Assembly: GCA_041913905.1 (NCBI GenBank)
Contig: JAYSEK010000026.1
Location: 1 to 64,000 of the forward strand
From: Roseateles_B sp041913905
GTDB lineage: Bacteria; Pseudomonadota; Gammaproteobacteria; Burkholderiales; Burkholderiaceae_C
DNA length: 64,000 bases
Reading direction: 5' to 3'
The notes under the pieces were generated by a model that was given only the letters and a program-made list of their open reading frames with translations, had not been told where the DNA came from and made no database searches. A program made the translations under genes and the position numbers. Shown here piece after piece: positions 37,901-46,728 of the stretch (position 1 is the first letter of the stretch; each line of letters opens with the position of its first letter).

Positions 37901-38824
37901 TCAGCCGCGCGGGTGGTGCTGGGCATGCAAGGCCTTGAGGCGTTCGCGCGCCACATGGGTGTAGATCTGCGTGGTGGACAGGTCGGCATGGCCCAGCAGC
38001 AGCTGCACGGCACGCAGGTCGGCGCCGTGGTTCAGCAGGTGGGTCGCGAAGGCATGCCGCAGGGTGTGCGGCGAGATGTCCTGCCGAATGCCCGCCTGCA
38101 GCGCGTACTTCTTCACCAGCTTCCAGAACATTTGCCGGCTCAGGGCCTCTCCATAGCGGTTGAGGAACAGCGCCTCGGGCTGTTTGCCGTCCGCGAGCTG
38201 CGGGCGGGCCTCGCGCAGGTAGCGCAGCAGCCAGTCCCGCGCCTCCTCGCCAAAGGGCAGCAGCCGCTCCTTGCTGCCCTTGCCCATCACCCGCATCGCC
38301 GCCTCCCGCAGCCCCACGTGCAGGGTCTTGAGCTCCACCAGTTCGCTGACACGCAGGCCGCTGGCGTACATCAGTTCCAGCATGGCGCGGTCGCGCAGGC
38401 CCAGCGCCTCGTCGACATCAGGCGCCTGCAGCAGCGCCTCCACCTGGGCCTGACTCAGCGTCTTGATGCTGCGCTGCAGGCGGTGCGAGGGCAGCAGCTG
38501 GAGGGTCGGATCTTGCCTCAGCCGGCCTTCGCGCAGCGCCCAGCGGTAGTAGCGCTTGAAGACGCTCAGGCGGCGATTGGCGCTGCTGGGCTTGCTGCCC
38601 TCATGGCGAGCGCTGATGTAGGCCTGGAGGTCCTGCTGGCTGGCGTCGTCCAGGCGTCGCCCATGCTCGGCGGCCAGCCAGTCGGCCAGCAGGGTCAGGT
38701 CGCGACCATAGGCCTGGCGGGTGGCCAGGGACAGTCCGTCCTCCAGCCACAGCGTCTCGACGAAAAGATTCAACGCCTGCTCGCTGGCCTGCCGCACCGG
38801 GCTGTGCGGCGCTGCGGCAGGCAT
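37901..38824 (-). CDS. xerD: site-specific tyrosine recombinase XerD
   Basis: 307-residue recombinase that resolves chromosome dimers at dif with XerC. The catalytic residues are in MYASGLRVSELVEL (Arg), GKGSKERLLPF (Lys), HTLRHAFATHLL (His-Arg), LGHADLSTTQIYTHV (His and Tyr). The ATG start MPAAAPHSP is chosen; an in-frame GTG six codons upstream is possible. It lies 28 bases after a Bug receptor gene on the same strand. Length is close to Escherichia coli XerD, so it is not a mobile-element integrase. Confidence 0.95.
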   Translation of the reverse strand: MPAAAPHSPVRQASEQALNLFVETLWLEDGLSLATRQAYGRDLTLLADWLAAEHGRRLDDASQQDLQAYISARHEGSKPSSANRRLSVFKRYYRWALREGRLRQDPTLQLLPSHRLQRSIKTLSQAQVEALLQAPDVDEALGLRDRAMLELMYASGLRVSELVELKTLHVGLREAAMRVMGKGSKERLLPFGEEARDWLLRYLREARPQLADGKQPEALFLNRYGEALSRQMFWKLVKKYALQAGIRQDISPHTLRHAFATHLLNHGADLRAVQLLLGHADLSTTQIYTHVARERLKALHAQHHPRG

Positions 38825-38852
38825 GTTGCGCGGTAAAGGCACGGAAGATGGC

Positions 38853-39830
38853 TCAGTCCAGCTTCAGCTTCTGCGTCTCGACCACCTTCTTGTAGACCTC
38901 GTACTCGGCCTTGATCTGGGCGCCGAACTGTTCAGGCGTGTTGGCCACGATCTGCGAGCCCGTGTCCTCAATGCGCTTGCGCACATCGGGCATCTCCAGG
39001 GTCTTCTTGACGGCGGCGCTGATCTTGTCCACCACCTCCTTGGGCAGGCCCTTGGGACCCAAGATGCCGTAGTAGGCCATGCGGTTCACAGGCTCCAGGC
39101 CGACTTCCTTGAAGGTGGGAACCTGCGGCAGCTGGGTCAGGCGCTGCGGGGCCGCGACAACGATGGGCACAAGCCGGCCATCCTTGATGAAAGGCAGCGC
39201 GGAGGGCAGGTTGTCGAAGATGATGGGAACCTGGCCAGCAACCACGTCATTCAAGGCCGGGCCACCACCGCGGTAAGGAATGTGCAGAACAAAGACGCCG
39301 GCCAGCGACTTGTACAGCTCCATCTGCAGGTGGCCAATGCCGCCGGTTCCGGAGGTTGCGAAGCTGTACTTGCCGGGATTCTTCTTGAGCTCGGCCAGAA
39401 AGCCCTTGTAGTCCTTGGCCGGGAAGCTGGGGTGCACCGCAATCACGTTGGGCGTGGCCGCGACGTTGATGATGGGGGTGAAGTCGGTCAAGGGGTTGTA
39501 GGGGATCTTGGGGTCGATGGCCGGATTCGCCGCCGTCGTAGACACCGTGGCCATGCCCAGGGAATAGCCGTCCGGCGCCGCCCTGGCCGTCTCGCTGGCA
39601 CCGATCTTGCCGCCGCCTCCGGCCTTGTTCTCCACCAGCATGACCTGGCCCAAGGGGCCGTTGATCTTCTCGGCCACCACGCGGGCCACGATGTCGGTCG
39701 TGCCGCCAGGCGCGAAGGGAACGACCAGCTTCACCGGCTTGGTCGGATAGGCCTGGGCCAGCGCCAGACCAGGCAGGGCAAGCAGCGCCAAGGCCAGGGG
39801 GGTGTTCTTGAGAATCGTGCGACGGCTCAT
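38853..39830 (-). CDS. tripartite tricarboxylate transporter (Bug) substrate-binding protein
   Basis: 325-residue periplasmic receptor, typical Bug length. The N-terminal SRRTILKN followed by a hydrophobic stretch and ALAQA resembles a twin-arginine signal. YPTKPVKLVVPFAPGGTTDIV and the later AGGGGKIGASETARAAPDGY are the family's ligand-contact motifs. No tctA/tctB genes are nearby, the usual situation in Burkholderiales, where these receptors are numerous. Ligand unknown. Confidence 0.94.
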   Translation of the reverse strand: MSRRTILKNTPLALALLALPGLALAQAYPTKPVKLVVPFAPGGTTDIVARVVAEKINGPLGQVMLVENKAGGGGKIGASETARAAPDGYSLGMATVSTTAANPAIDPKIPYNPLTDFTPIINVAATPNVIAVHPSFPAKDYKGFLAELKKNPGKYSFATSGTGGIGHLQMELYKSLAGVFVLHIPYRGGGPALNDVVAGQVPIIFDNLPSALPFIKDGRLVPIVVAAPQRLTQLPQVPTFKEVGLEPVNRMAYYGILGPKGLPKEVVDKISAAVKKTLEMPDVRKRIEDTGSQIVANTPEQFGAQIKAEYEVYKKVVETQKLKLD

Positions 39831-39927
39831 GAGGCTCCTCTCGTGTACTGACTGAAGGGATACGCCAGTCTATGCCAGCCAGCAGCCCGATCGTGAAGTG
39901 TCTACAACCCCGGGTTCCGCAGGCCGC

Positions 39928-40380
39928 TCAACTGCCAGCCAGTTGCGCCGTCAGCCATGCCCTGGCCGGCCCCTCCTCGCGGAAGTTCGCGAAGGCGATG
40001 CCTGCGCTGACGAAGCAGCGCTCCAGCACTTCGTCCATCAGGCCGACGCCTTCCACCTCCTCCCCCGTCACATGGGCCACCGCTCGCGGCGCCACGCCGG
40101 CCGCCACGATGCGCTGCAGCAGCGTGGTGAAGGTGAGCAGCGCCTCGTCGGTAACCAGGGTGCTGTGGCGGATGACGGCCAGCAGCACCCAGGGCCCTTG
40201 TGCCTGAAGCGCGGGAAAGTGGACGGACAGCAGCGGCCCCAGGGCCAGCACCAGTTCGCGGTTGAACGGGCCTTCCGCGATGTTGAGCATCCAGGGCCAT
40301 CGCACCTCGATCTGGACCCGTCCGTGCACCGTGAAGTGCGATTGCGCGTAGCCGTCTGTACTGTCGCTGATGGGGTCCAT
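39928..40380 (-). CDS. hypothetical protein, STAS/SpoIIAA-like pattern
   Basis: 150-residue cytoplasmic protein I do not recognise. Alternating strands and helices (SHFTVHGRVQIEVRWPWMLN, WVLLAVIRHSTLVTDEAL) recall STAS/SpoIIAA-like domains, but the match is weak. The start MDPISDSTDG is the first reasonable ATG. It is divergent from the AEC transporter gene. Confidence 0.6.
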   Translation of the reverse strand: MDPISDSTDGYAQSHFTVHGRVQIEVRWPWMLNIAEGPFNRELVLALGPLLSVHFPALQAQGPWVLLAVIRHSTLVTDEALLTFTTLLQRIVAAGVAPRAVAHVTGEEVEGVGLMDEVLERCFVSAGIAFANFREEGPARAWLTAQLAGS

Positions 40381-40499
40381 AGGGCTTGCATGACGAGTAG
40401 AGCCACGACCGTCGCCATGATACGGCGACGGCTCGCGTCCGCAGCACCGCGAACGCCGGTCATGGCCGGCATGCCACGGCATGCTGGCACACTGCCTCC

Positions 40500-41405
40500 A
40501 TGCCCGACCTGCTGCTCCTGCTGCCTGACTTCCTCCTGATCGCCGTCGGCTTCGCGCTGTGCCGCTACACCGCCCTGGACCGCCCGGTCTGGAGCAGCGT
40601 GGAGCGGCTGGTGTACTACCTGCTGTTCCCGGTGCTGCTCTTCAACTCGATTTCCCGCAGCCAGTTGAAGCCCGGCGAAACCCTGGCGCTGGCAGGCGCC
40701 GGCGTCGCGGTGCTGCTCTGCGGCGTGCTGCTGTCCTATGCCCTGCGCTGGTGGCCGGGCATGCATGCGCAGAACCACGCCTCGGGCGCCCAGGTGGCCT
40801 TTCGCTTCAATTCCTTTGTCGCCCTGGCCCTGGCCGAGCGGCTGCAGGGTGCGCAAGGCGTGGCGTGGATCGCCCTGCTCATCGCGCTGTGCGTGCCACT
40901 GGCGAACGTCGCAGCGGTCTGGCCGCTGGCTCGCCACGGAGGACAGGGCTACCTGAGGGAGTTGATGCGGAACCCGTTGATCGTCTCCACGGTGCTGGGC
41001 CTCGCTGCCAACCTCAGCGGCCTGCGCCTGCCCGAACCGGCAGCGCTGAGCCTGCAGAAGATCGGCGTGGCCGCCCTGCCGCTGGGCCTGATGGCGGTGG
41101 GCGCGGGCCTGCGCTTCGGCGCCCTGCGCGATGCGCCGGGGCTGGCTGCCGCCCTGCTCTTCATCCGCCACGCGGCCCTGCCGCTGGTCGCGCTGGCGCT
41201 GGTTCACGCCTTGGCGCTGCCTTCAGCGCAAGCCTTGGTGCTGATGGCTTTCGCCGCCCTTCCCACCGCCTCCAGCAGCTACGTGCTGGCGGTACGCATG
41301 GGCGGCAACGGGCCCTTCGTGGCGGGCTTGATCACGCTGTCCACGCTGCTGGGCATGGTCAGCCTGCCGCTGTGGCTGCTGGTGCAGGCCCGGTTTGCGT
41401 CATAG
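40500..41405 (+). CDS. AEC family transporter (auxin efflux carrier-like)
   Basis: 301-residue membrane protein with about ten helices. Family sequence includes LVYYLLFPVLLFNSIS, VAFRFNSFVALALAERL and LMAFAALPTASSSYVLAVRMGG. Characterised relatives move malate or other organic acids. The 3' end overlaps the queG gene on the other strand by 47 bases. Confidence 0.92.
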   Translation: MPDLLLLLPDFLLIAVGFALCRYTALDRPVWSSVERLVYYLLFPVLLFNSISRSQLKPGETLALAGAGVAVLLCGVLLSYALRWWPGMHAQNHASGAQVAFRFNSFVALALAERLQGAQGVAWIALLIALCVPLANVAAVWPLARHGGQGYLRELMRNPLIVSTVLGLAANLSGLRLPEPAALSLQKIGVAALPLGLMAVGAGLRFGALRDAPGLAAALLFIRHAALPLVALALVHALALPSAQALVLMAFAALPTASSSYVLAVRMGGNGPFVAGLITLSTLLGMVSLPLWLLVQARFAS

Positions 41406-42489
41406 CCCACTGCAGGTGGTCGGCCAGGATCTCGTCGGCGTCGGTCAACGCGGCTTGCAGAGCCTCCAGCAGCGCCTGACGGTCTGATGGGGTCAGATCT
41501 TGCCTGAGCGCATTGCCCATGGCCACCGCCAGATTGCGCCGCCAGCGCCAGTGCCCGATGCGGCGGATGGCCGAGCCTTCGGTGCGCCGCAGGAACTCCG
41601 CCTCGTCCCAGGCCCACAGCTGCAGCAGCCCCGGCGCCTGGAAATGCGCGCGGGTGTCGAAGTCCGGCACCGGGCTGCGCCGGGCGAACTTGTTCCAGGG
41701 GCAGACCAGCTGGCAGTCGTCGCAGCCGTAGATGCGGTTGCCCATCAGCGGCCGCAGCTCGACCGGGATCGCCCCGTCATGCTCGATGGTGAGGTAGGAG
41801 ATGCAGCGTCGTGCATCCACGCGGTAAGGCGCGACGATGGCCTGCGTCGGGCAGACCTCCAGGCAGGCCTGGCACTGGCCACAGTGGCCGGCGCTGGGTT
41901 CGCTCAGCGGCAGGGGCAGGTCCAGATAGATTTCGCCCAGGAAGAACATCGAGCCGGCGTCCCGCGACAGCGTCAAGGTGTGCTTGCCCCGCCAGCCCAG
42001 CCCGGAGCGCGAGGCCAGCTCCACTTCGAGCACCGGCGCGGAGTCGGTGAACACGCGATGCCCGAAGGGACCGAGCAGCCGCCCCAGCCGGTCCGCCAGC
42101 TGCTGCAGGCGCTGGCGCAGCACCTTGTGATAGTCCCGTCCCCGCGCATAAAGGGAGACCTGGGCGCGCAGCGGGTCCGCCAGGCCCTGCCATTCCATGC
42201 GACGCCACTCGGGGCCGAGCGCGGCGGGCAGGTAGTCCATGCGCGCCGTCAACACCCGCAAGGTACCCGGCACCAGCTCGGCCGGCCGCGCCCGCTTCAG
42301 GCCGTGGCTGGCCATGTAGTGCATGCTGCCGTGGAAACCGGCCTCCAGCCAGGCCAGCAGGCCCGCCTCGGCGCTGCTGAGGTCGATATCGGCCACGCCA
42401 ATCTGTGAGAATCCCAGCTCATGCGCCCAGGCCTGCAATTGCTGCATCACGGCCTGGGGGTCTAGAGTCTTCTGGGGAGTTTGCTGCAT
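41359..42489 (-). CDS. queG: epoxyqueuosine reductase QueG
   Basis: 376-residue cobalamin-dependent enzyme that makes the last step of queuosine synthesis in tRNA. Two [4Fe-4S] motifs are present: HCGQCQACLEVCPTQAI and the pair GCDDCQLVCPWNKF. A conserved catalytic-region Asp lies in VFTDSAPVLE. Convergent overlap with the AEC gene and a few-base 5' overlap with tsaE are notable. The first ATG is used; an internal ATG fourteen codons on is possible. Confidence 0.95.
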   Translation of the reverse strand: MQQTPQKTLDPQAVMQQLQAWAHELGFSQIGVADIDLSSAEAGLLAWLEAGFHGSMHYMASHGLKRARPAELVPGTLRVLTARMDYLPAALGPEWRRMEWQGLADPLRAQVSLYARGRDYHKVLRQRLQQLADRLGRLLGPFGHRVFTDSAPVLEVELASRSGLGWRGKHTLTLSRDAGSMFFLGEIYLDLPLPLSEPSAGHCGQCQACLEVCPTQAIVAPYRVDARRCISYLTIEHDGAIPVELRPLMGNRIYGCDDCQLVCPWNKFARRSPVPDFDTRAHFQAPGLLQLWAWDEAEFLRRTEGSAIRRIGHWRWRRNLAVAMGNALRQDLTPSDRQALLEALQAALTDADEILADHLQWAMTQTGPAPAATAAG

Positions 42490-42990
42490 TTGGCCATTCT
42501 AGAAACCCGCGAGCTGTGCTGGCCCGACGAGGCCGCCTGTGAACGCTTCGCGCAAGACCTGGCACGGGCCCCCGGGCTCATGAACGCCTCCATCGAGCTG
42601 CATGGCTCGCTGGGCGCCGGCAAGACCACCCTGGTACGCCACCTCCTGCGGGCCCTGGGCGTGCAGGGCCGCATCAAGAGCCCCAGCTATGCCGTGCTCG
42701 AAAGCTATGACCTGGCCGAACACGGCGGGGCGGGTCTCGTCAGCCATTTCGACTTCTACCGCTTCGGCGACCCGCGCGAATGGGAGGATGCCGGATTTCG
42801 GGAGGTCTTCACCGCGCCCGGACTCAAGCTGTCCGAGTGGCCGGACAAGGCGGCCGGCATGCTGCCCACGCCCGACCTGGCCCTGCACCTGAGCATCGCC
42901 GACGACGACAGCCGCCGCCTGCGCATCGATGCCTGCACCCCGCTGGGTCAGGCGCTGCTGGCGGCGCTGGCAGCGGGAGCCCGGCCATGA
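42481..42990 (+). CDS. tsaE: tRNA threonylcarbamoyladenosine biosynthesis ATPase TsaE
   Basis: 169-residue P-loop ATPase acting with TsaB and TsaD in t6A synthesis. Walker A is LGAGKTTLVRHLLRALG, and the conserved SPSYAVLESYDL and HFDFYRFGDPREWE follow. The start is probably TTG (at 42481 or 42490); an ATG start only at residue 34 would leave a shortened protein. It is divergent from queG, overlapping its 5' end by nine bases, and overlaps the amidase gene by four bases. Confidence 0.92.
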   Translation: MLHLAILETRELCWPDEAACERFAQDLARAPGLMNASIELHGSLGAGKTTLVRHLLRALGVQGRIKSPSYAVLESYDLAEHGGAGLVSHFDFYRFGDPREWEDAGFREVFTAPGLKLSEWPDKAAGMLPTPDLALHLSIADDDSRRLRIDACTPLGQALLAALAAGARP

Positions 42991-44390
42991 GCGGGCCCGT
43001 TCCCGGCATCAAGCGGCGCTCGGCGCTGCGCCGCATGGGCAGCCTGGCGCTGCTGCTGCAGGCGCCTGGCCAGCTGCTGGCGGGGCCAGGTCTTGCGTCC
43101 ATCGTGGCGGTGCGCATCTGGCCTGCGCAGGACTACACACGCATCACCATCGAGTCGGACCGCCCGCTGGTCGCCCGCCACAGCCTGGTCACCGGCCCGG
43201 ATCGCCTGGTGATCGATGTCGACGACCTCGACCTGAGCCCGGGGCTGCGCGAGCTGCTGGGCAAGGTGCGGCCGGACGATCCCTACATCGAGGGCGTCCG
43301 CGTCGGCCAGAACCAGCCGCGCGTCGTGCGCATCGTGCTGGACCTCAAGCAGGCCGTGGCGCCGCAGGTCTTCACCCTGGCGCCCGTGGCCGCCTACAAG
43401 CACCGTCTGGTGCTGGACCTCTACCCCGTGCAGGAACGCGACCCCCTGCTGGTGCTGATCCGCGAGAAGGAAGCGGCCGAGAAGGCCGCGGCCCAATCGG
43501 TGCAGGATGCGCTGGGCGAGCTGATCGCCAAGCTGGACAAGCCGGCGTCGACCCGGCCCGCGCAGCCGGCATCGGCGCCGGACCGCGCGCCGGCGGCCAG
43601 TGCGCCGCCCGTGCTCGCGCAGGCGCCGGCCTCCGCGGCGCAGCCGCCCCTGCCCTCCATGAGCAAGCAGCAGCTGGACCGTCTCATCGTGATCGCACTG
43701 GACCCCGGCCATGGCGGCGAAGACCCCGGCGCCATGGGCCCCAGCGGGCTCAAGGAAAAGGACGTGGTGCTGGCCATCGGCCTGAAGCTGCGCGAGCGTC
43801 TGGACAGGCACCCCAACATCCGCGTGATGATGACCCGCGACGCCGACTTCTTCGTGCCGCTGCACGAACGGGTGCGCAAGGCCAGACGGGTGCAGGCGGA
43901 CCTCTTCGTCTCCCTGCATGCCGACGCCTTCTTCACACCCCAGGCACGCGGCGCCAGCGTCTTCGCGCTGAGCGATGGCGCGGCCAGCAGCGCCGCGGCG
44001 CGCTGGATGGCCGACAGGGAAAACGCGGCCGACCTGATCGGCGGGGTGAATACCAAGGTCCGGGACGCCTCGGTGCTGCGCACGCTGCTGGACCTCAGCA
44101 CCACCGCCCAGATCAAGGACAGCCTCAAGCTGGGCGGCGAGGTGCTGGGCCAGATCGGCCGCGTCGGCAAGCTGCACAAGCCGCGCGTCGAGCAGGCCGG
44201 ATTCGCGGTGCTGAAGGCGCCGGACATTCCCAGCATCCTGGTGGAGACGGCCTTCATCTCCAACCCCGAGGAAGAAGCCAAGCTCAGCAGCGAGGCCTAT
44301 CAGACCCAGTTGGTGGAGGCCATCGCCACGGGCATCACCCGCTACTTCGCGAAGAACCCGCCGCTGGCACGCAATCGCAAGCTCACTTGA
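42987..44390 (+). CDS. N-acetylmuramoyl-L-alanine amidase (AmiC type)
   Basis: 467-residue periplasmic peptidoglycan amidase for septal cleavage. The N-terminus has KRRSALRRMGSLALLLQAPG, resembling a twin-arginine signal. An AMIN domain (about residues 35-150) targets the septum. A proline/alanine linker follows (about 185-220), then the Amidase_3 domain: ALDPGHGGEDPGAMGPSGL, SLHADAFF and the catalytic ETAFISNPEEE. Coupled to tsaE by a four-base overlap, a common arrangement. Confidence 0.94.
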   Translation: MSGPVPGIKRRSALRRMGSLALLLQAPGQLLAGPGLASIVAVRIWPAQDYTRITIESDRPLVARHSLVTGPDRLVIDVDDLDLSPGLRELLGKVRPDDPYIEGVRVGQNQPRVVRIVLDLKQAVAPQVFTLAPVAAYKHRLVLDLYPVQERDPLLVLIREKEAAEKAAAQSVQDALGELIAKLDKPASTRPAQPASAPDRAPAASAPPVLAQAPASAAQPPLPSMSKQQLDRLIVIALDPGHGGEDPGAMGPSGLKEKDVVLAIGLKLRERLDRHPNIRVMMTRDADFFVPLHERVRKARRVQADLFVSLHADAFFTPQARGASVFALSDGAASSAAARWMADRENAADLIGGVNTKVRDASVLRTLLDLSTTAQIKDSLKLGGEVLGQIGRVGKLHKPRVEQAGFAVLKAPDIPSILVETAFISNPEEEAKLSSEAYQTQLVEAIATGITRYFAKNPPLARNRKLT

Positions 44391-44431
44391 GCACGCCGGC
44401 CCGGCCGCGCGGGCCGGGCGAGCTTCTGCCT

Positions 44432-46609
44432 TCAGGGCTTCTGAAGCGGCATGCCCAGCTGGTCCAGCAGGAAGCTGAAGCTGTCGGTCCGCTCGGCAAT
44501 CACCTCGCTGGTCGAGGAACCCATGCCGTGCCCGGCATTGGCGCTGGTGCGCAGCAGGATGGGCCGCTCGGCCAGGGACGCCGCCTGCGCCGCCTGCAGC
44601 CGCGCCACCATCTTGCGTGACTGCATGGGGTTCACGCGGCCGTCGTGGTCGCCCGTCGTGAAGAGCACGGCCGGGTAGCGCGTGCCGTCCTTGACGCGGT
44701 GCAGCGGGGAATAGGCATGCAGGGCGCGAAACTGGGCTTCGTCCTTGACCGTGCCGAATTCGGTGATGTTGAAGGCACCGTTGGCGTCCAGTTCCACCCG
44801 CAGCATGTCGTAGATGCCCACCGAGCCATGCACCGCGCGGAAGAGCTCGGGCCGCTGCGTCAGCGCCGCGCCCATCAGCAGGCCGCCGTTGCTGCCACCC
44901 TGGATGGCCAGGCGTTCGGGCTTGGTGTAGCCGCGGGCGATCAGGTGCTCGGCCGAGGCGATGAAGTCGTCGAAGACGTTCTGCTTGCGGGTCAGGTTGC
45001 CGGCCAGGTGCCAGGCCTCGCCGTATTCGCCGCCGCCGCGCAGGTTGGCGATGACCAGCACGCCGCCGCGCTCAAGCCAGACCTTGCGCAGGGGATTGAA
45101 GCCCGGCGTCTGGCTGACGCTGTAGCCGCCATAGCCGTAGAGCAGCACCGGGTTGCTGCCGTCCAGCTTCAAACCCTTGGGGCGCAGGATGTTGAGCGGC
45201 ACGCGCGTGCCGTCCTTGGAGGTGGCGAAGTCGCGCAGCACTTCCACATCGCTGAAGTCCACGCTGGACTTCTGGGCCAGGGCGGTCGCCAGCATGCGGC
45301 CGTCCTTCTGCACCCGATACCAAGCCTGCGGCTGCGTGTAGCTCTGCACCGAGGCCAGCAGCTCGCCCTTGTCACCCTTGACGAGGGCGTCCACGCTGGC
45401 GATGGCCGGCAGGGGCAGGCGTTCGCTCTGGCGCGTCTTGAGGTCGAAGCAGCGCAGCTCGGAGGGGCCACCCAGGAGGTAGCTGAGATAGAGCTTGCCG
45501 TCCAGCAGCTTGAACTGCGTCAGCGTGCCTTCAGCCTCGGGCACCAGCGGCTCAGCCTTCGACAGGGGCTGGCCGAGCTTCAGACGCAAGACCTGACCCT
45601 TGGGTGCCCCCTGGGTGGAGAGCAGATAGAGCCAGCCGTCCTGCGCCGCCTGCACGCCCTTGATGCCATCCTGGAAGCCCGAGAGCTGCTGCCAGCGCCC
45701 GCCCTTGGGCTGCAGCCAGAAGGCCTCCTCCCCGCCGTCCCCATTGAGCACCTGGGCGATCTGCAGGCCCTTGGGCCCGCTGGCCAGAAAGATTTCCGCG
45801 ATGCGAGGCAGGCCCTCGGCCAGCACGGGGCGGTCCTTGCTCAGAGGATCGCCCAGGCGGTGGCTCCAGACCTGCTGGAAGAACATGGCATCCGCCTCCG
45901 GGCGCTCGCCCGGCGCCGGATAGCGGGTGTAGAGCAGGCCTTGGCCATCGGCGTGCCAGCTGACCGAACCGCCCCCAGTGGGGAACTGCACGCGTGGGAT
46001 GACCACGTCGATCGCCTTGCCGCTGCCGACCTCGTAGAGATGCAGGCTCCCGCGCTCGCTGCCCTTCTCGCTGAGCGAGACGGCCAGGCGCTTGCCATCC
46101 GGCGAGGGCTGGAACCAGTCGATGGCCAGGCTGCCGTCGGCCGCCAGCTGGGTCGGGTCCAGCACCACGCGTTCGGTCTCGGGCTTGTCCGGGCTGTCCA
46201 TCACGACGATGCGCGGCTGCTGGCGGCTGGCCTCGTACTTCATCGCGAACCAGCGATTGCCGTAGCGCCCCAGGCTCCCGTAGGCCGTGGGCCGCGTCGT
46301 GACCAGTTCCTTGATGCGGGCGGCCAGCGCCTCGCGGCCGGGTATGGCGTCCAGGCGTGCGCGCGTCAGCGCGTTTTGCGCCGCCACCCATTGCTTGACC
46401 TCGGGGTTCTCGAAGTCCTCCAGCCAGCGGTAATCCTCGCTGACGCTGGTGCCGTGGAATTGGTCCTGCACCGGCCGCTTCTGCGTGACGGGATAGGCCG
46501 GGTCTGCCGCCTGGGCGGCGCCGAGCGCGGCCAGGGACAGGGTGGACAGGGCCATCAGTTGCACCAGCCGCCGACGCGGCTGGACGGATGTGCTCGACGA
46601 TTTGCGCAT
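44432..46609 (-). CDS. S9A prolyl oligopeptidase family serine peptidase
   Basis: 725-residue secreted peptidase. Signal sequence at about 17-38 ends ALGAAQA. A seven-bladed propeller (about 70-445) is followed by an alpha/beta hydrolase domain with nucleophile Ser573 in IQGGSNGGLLMG, Asp in TGDHDGRVNP and His in NAGHGMG. It cleaves after proline in short peptides. An AGGAAA ribosome site supports the start. It lies 119 bases downstream of the tricorn-like gene on the same strand. Confidence 0.94.
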   Translation of the reverse strand: MRKSSSTSVQPRRRLVQLMALSTLSLAALGAAQAADPAYPVTQKRPVQDQFHGTSVSEDYRWLEDFENPEVKQWVAAQNALTRARLDAIPGREALAARIKELVTTRPTAYGSLGRYGNRWFAMKYEASRQQPRIVVMDSPDKPETERVVLDPTQLAADGSLAIDWFQPSPDGKRLAVSLSEKGSERGSLHLYEVGSGKAIDVVIPRVQFPTGGGSVSWHADGQGLLYTRYPAPGERPEADAMFFQQVWSHRLGDPLSKDRPVLAEGLPRIAEIFLASGPKGLQIAQVLNGDGGEEAFWLQPKGGRWQQLSGFQDGIKGVQAAQDGWLYLLSTQGAPKGQVLRLKLGQPLSKAEPLVPEAEGTLTQFKLLDGKLYLSYLLGGPSELRCFDLKTRQSERLPLPAIASVDALVKGDKGELLASVQSYTQPQAWYRVQKDGRMLATALAQKSSVDFSDVEVLRDFATSKDGTRVPLNILRPKGLKLDGSNPVLLYGYGGYSVSQTPGFNPLRKVWLERGGVLVIANLRGGGEYGEAWHLAGNLTRKQNVFDDFIASAEHLIARGYTKPERLAIQGGSNGGLLMGAALTQRPELFRAVHGSVGIYDMLRVELDANGAFNITEFGTVKDEAQFRALHAYSPLHRVKDGTRYPAVLFTTGDHDGRVNPMQSRKMVARLQAAQAASLAERPILLRTSANAGHGMGSSTSEVIAERTDSFSFLLDQLGMPLQKP

Positions 46610-46728
46610 GGAAAGCTTTCCTGTGATGACATGAGCAGCGCCGAGGCGCCGCACCATGTGGCCATGAAAATGCCGCATTCTGCAAGCGCAGAGCTGCGGC
46701 ATAAAGCACTCAGTATATTTACAACATA

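Noticed and set aside
37901..38824. XerD-like recombinase as sign of a mobile element
   Set aside because: Full-length housekeeping XerD, no attachment repeats or cargo genes nearby.
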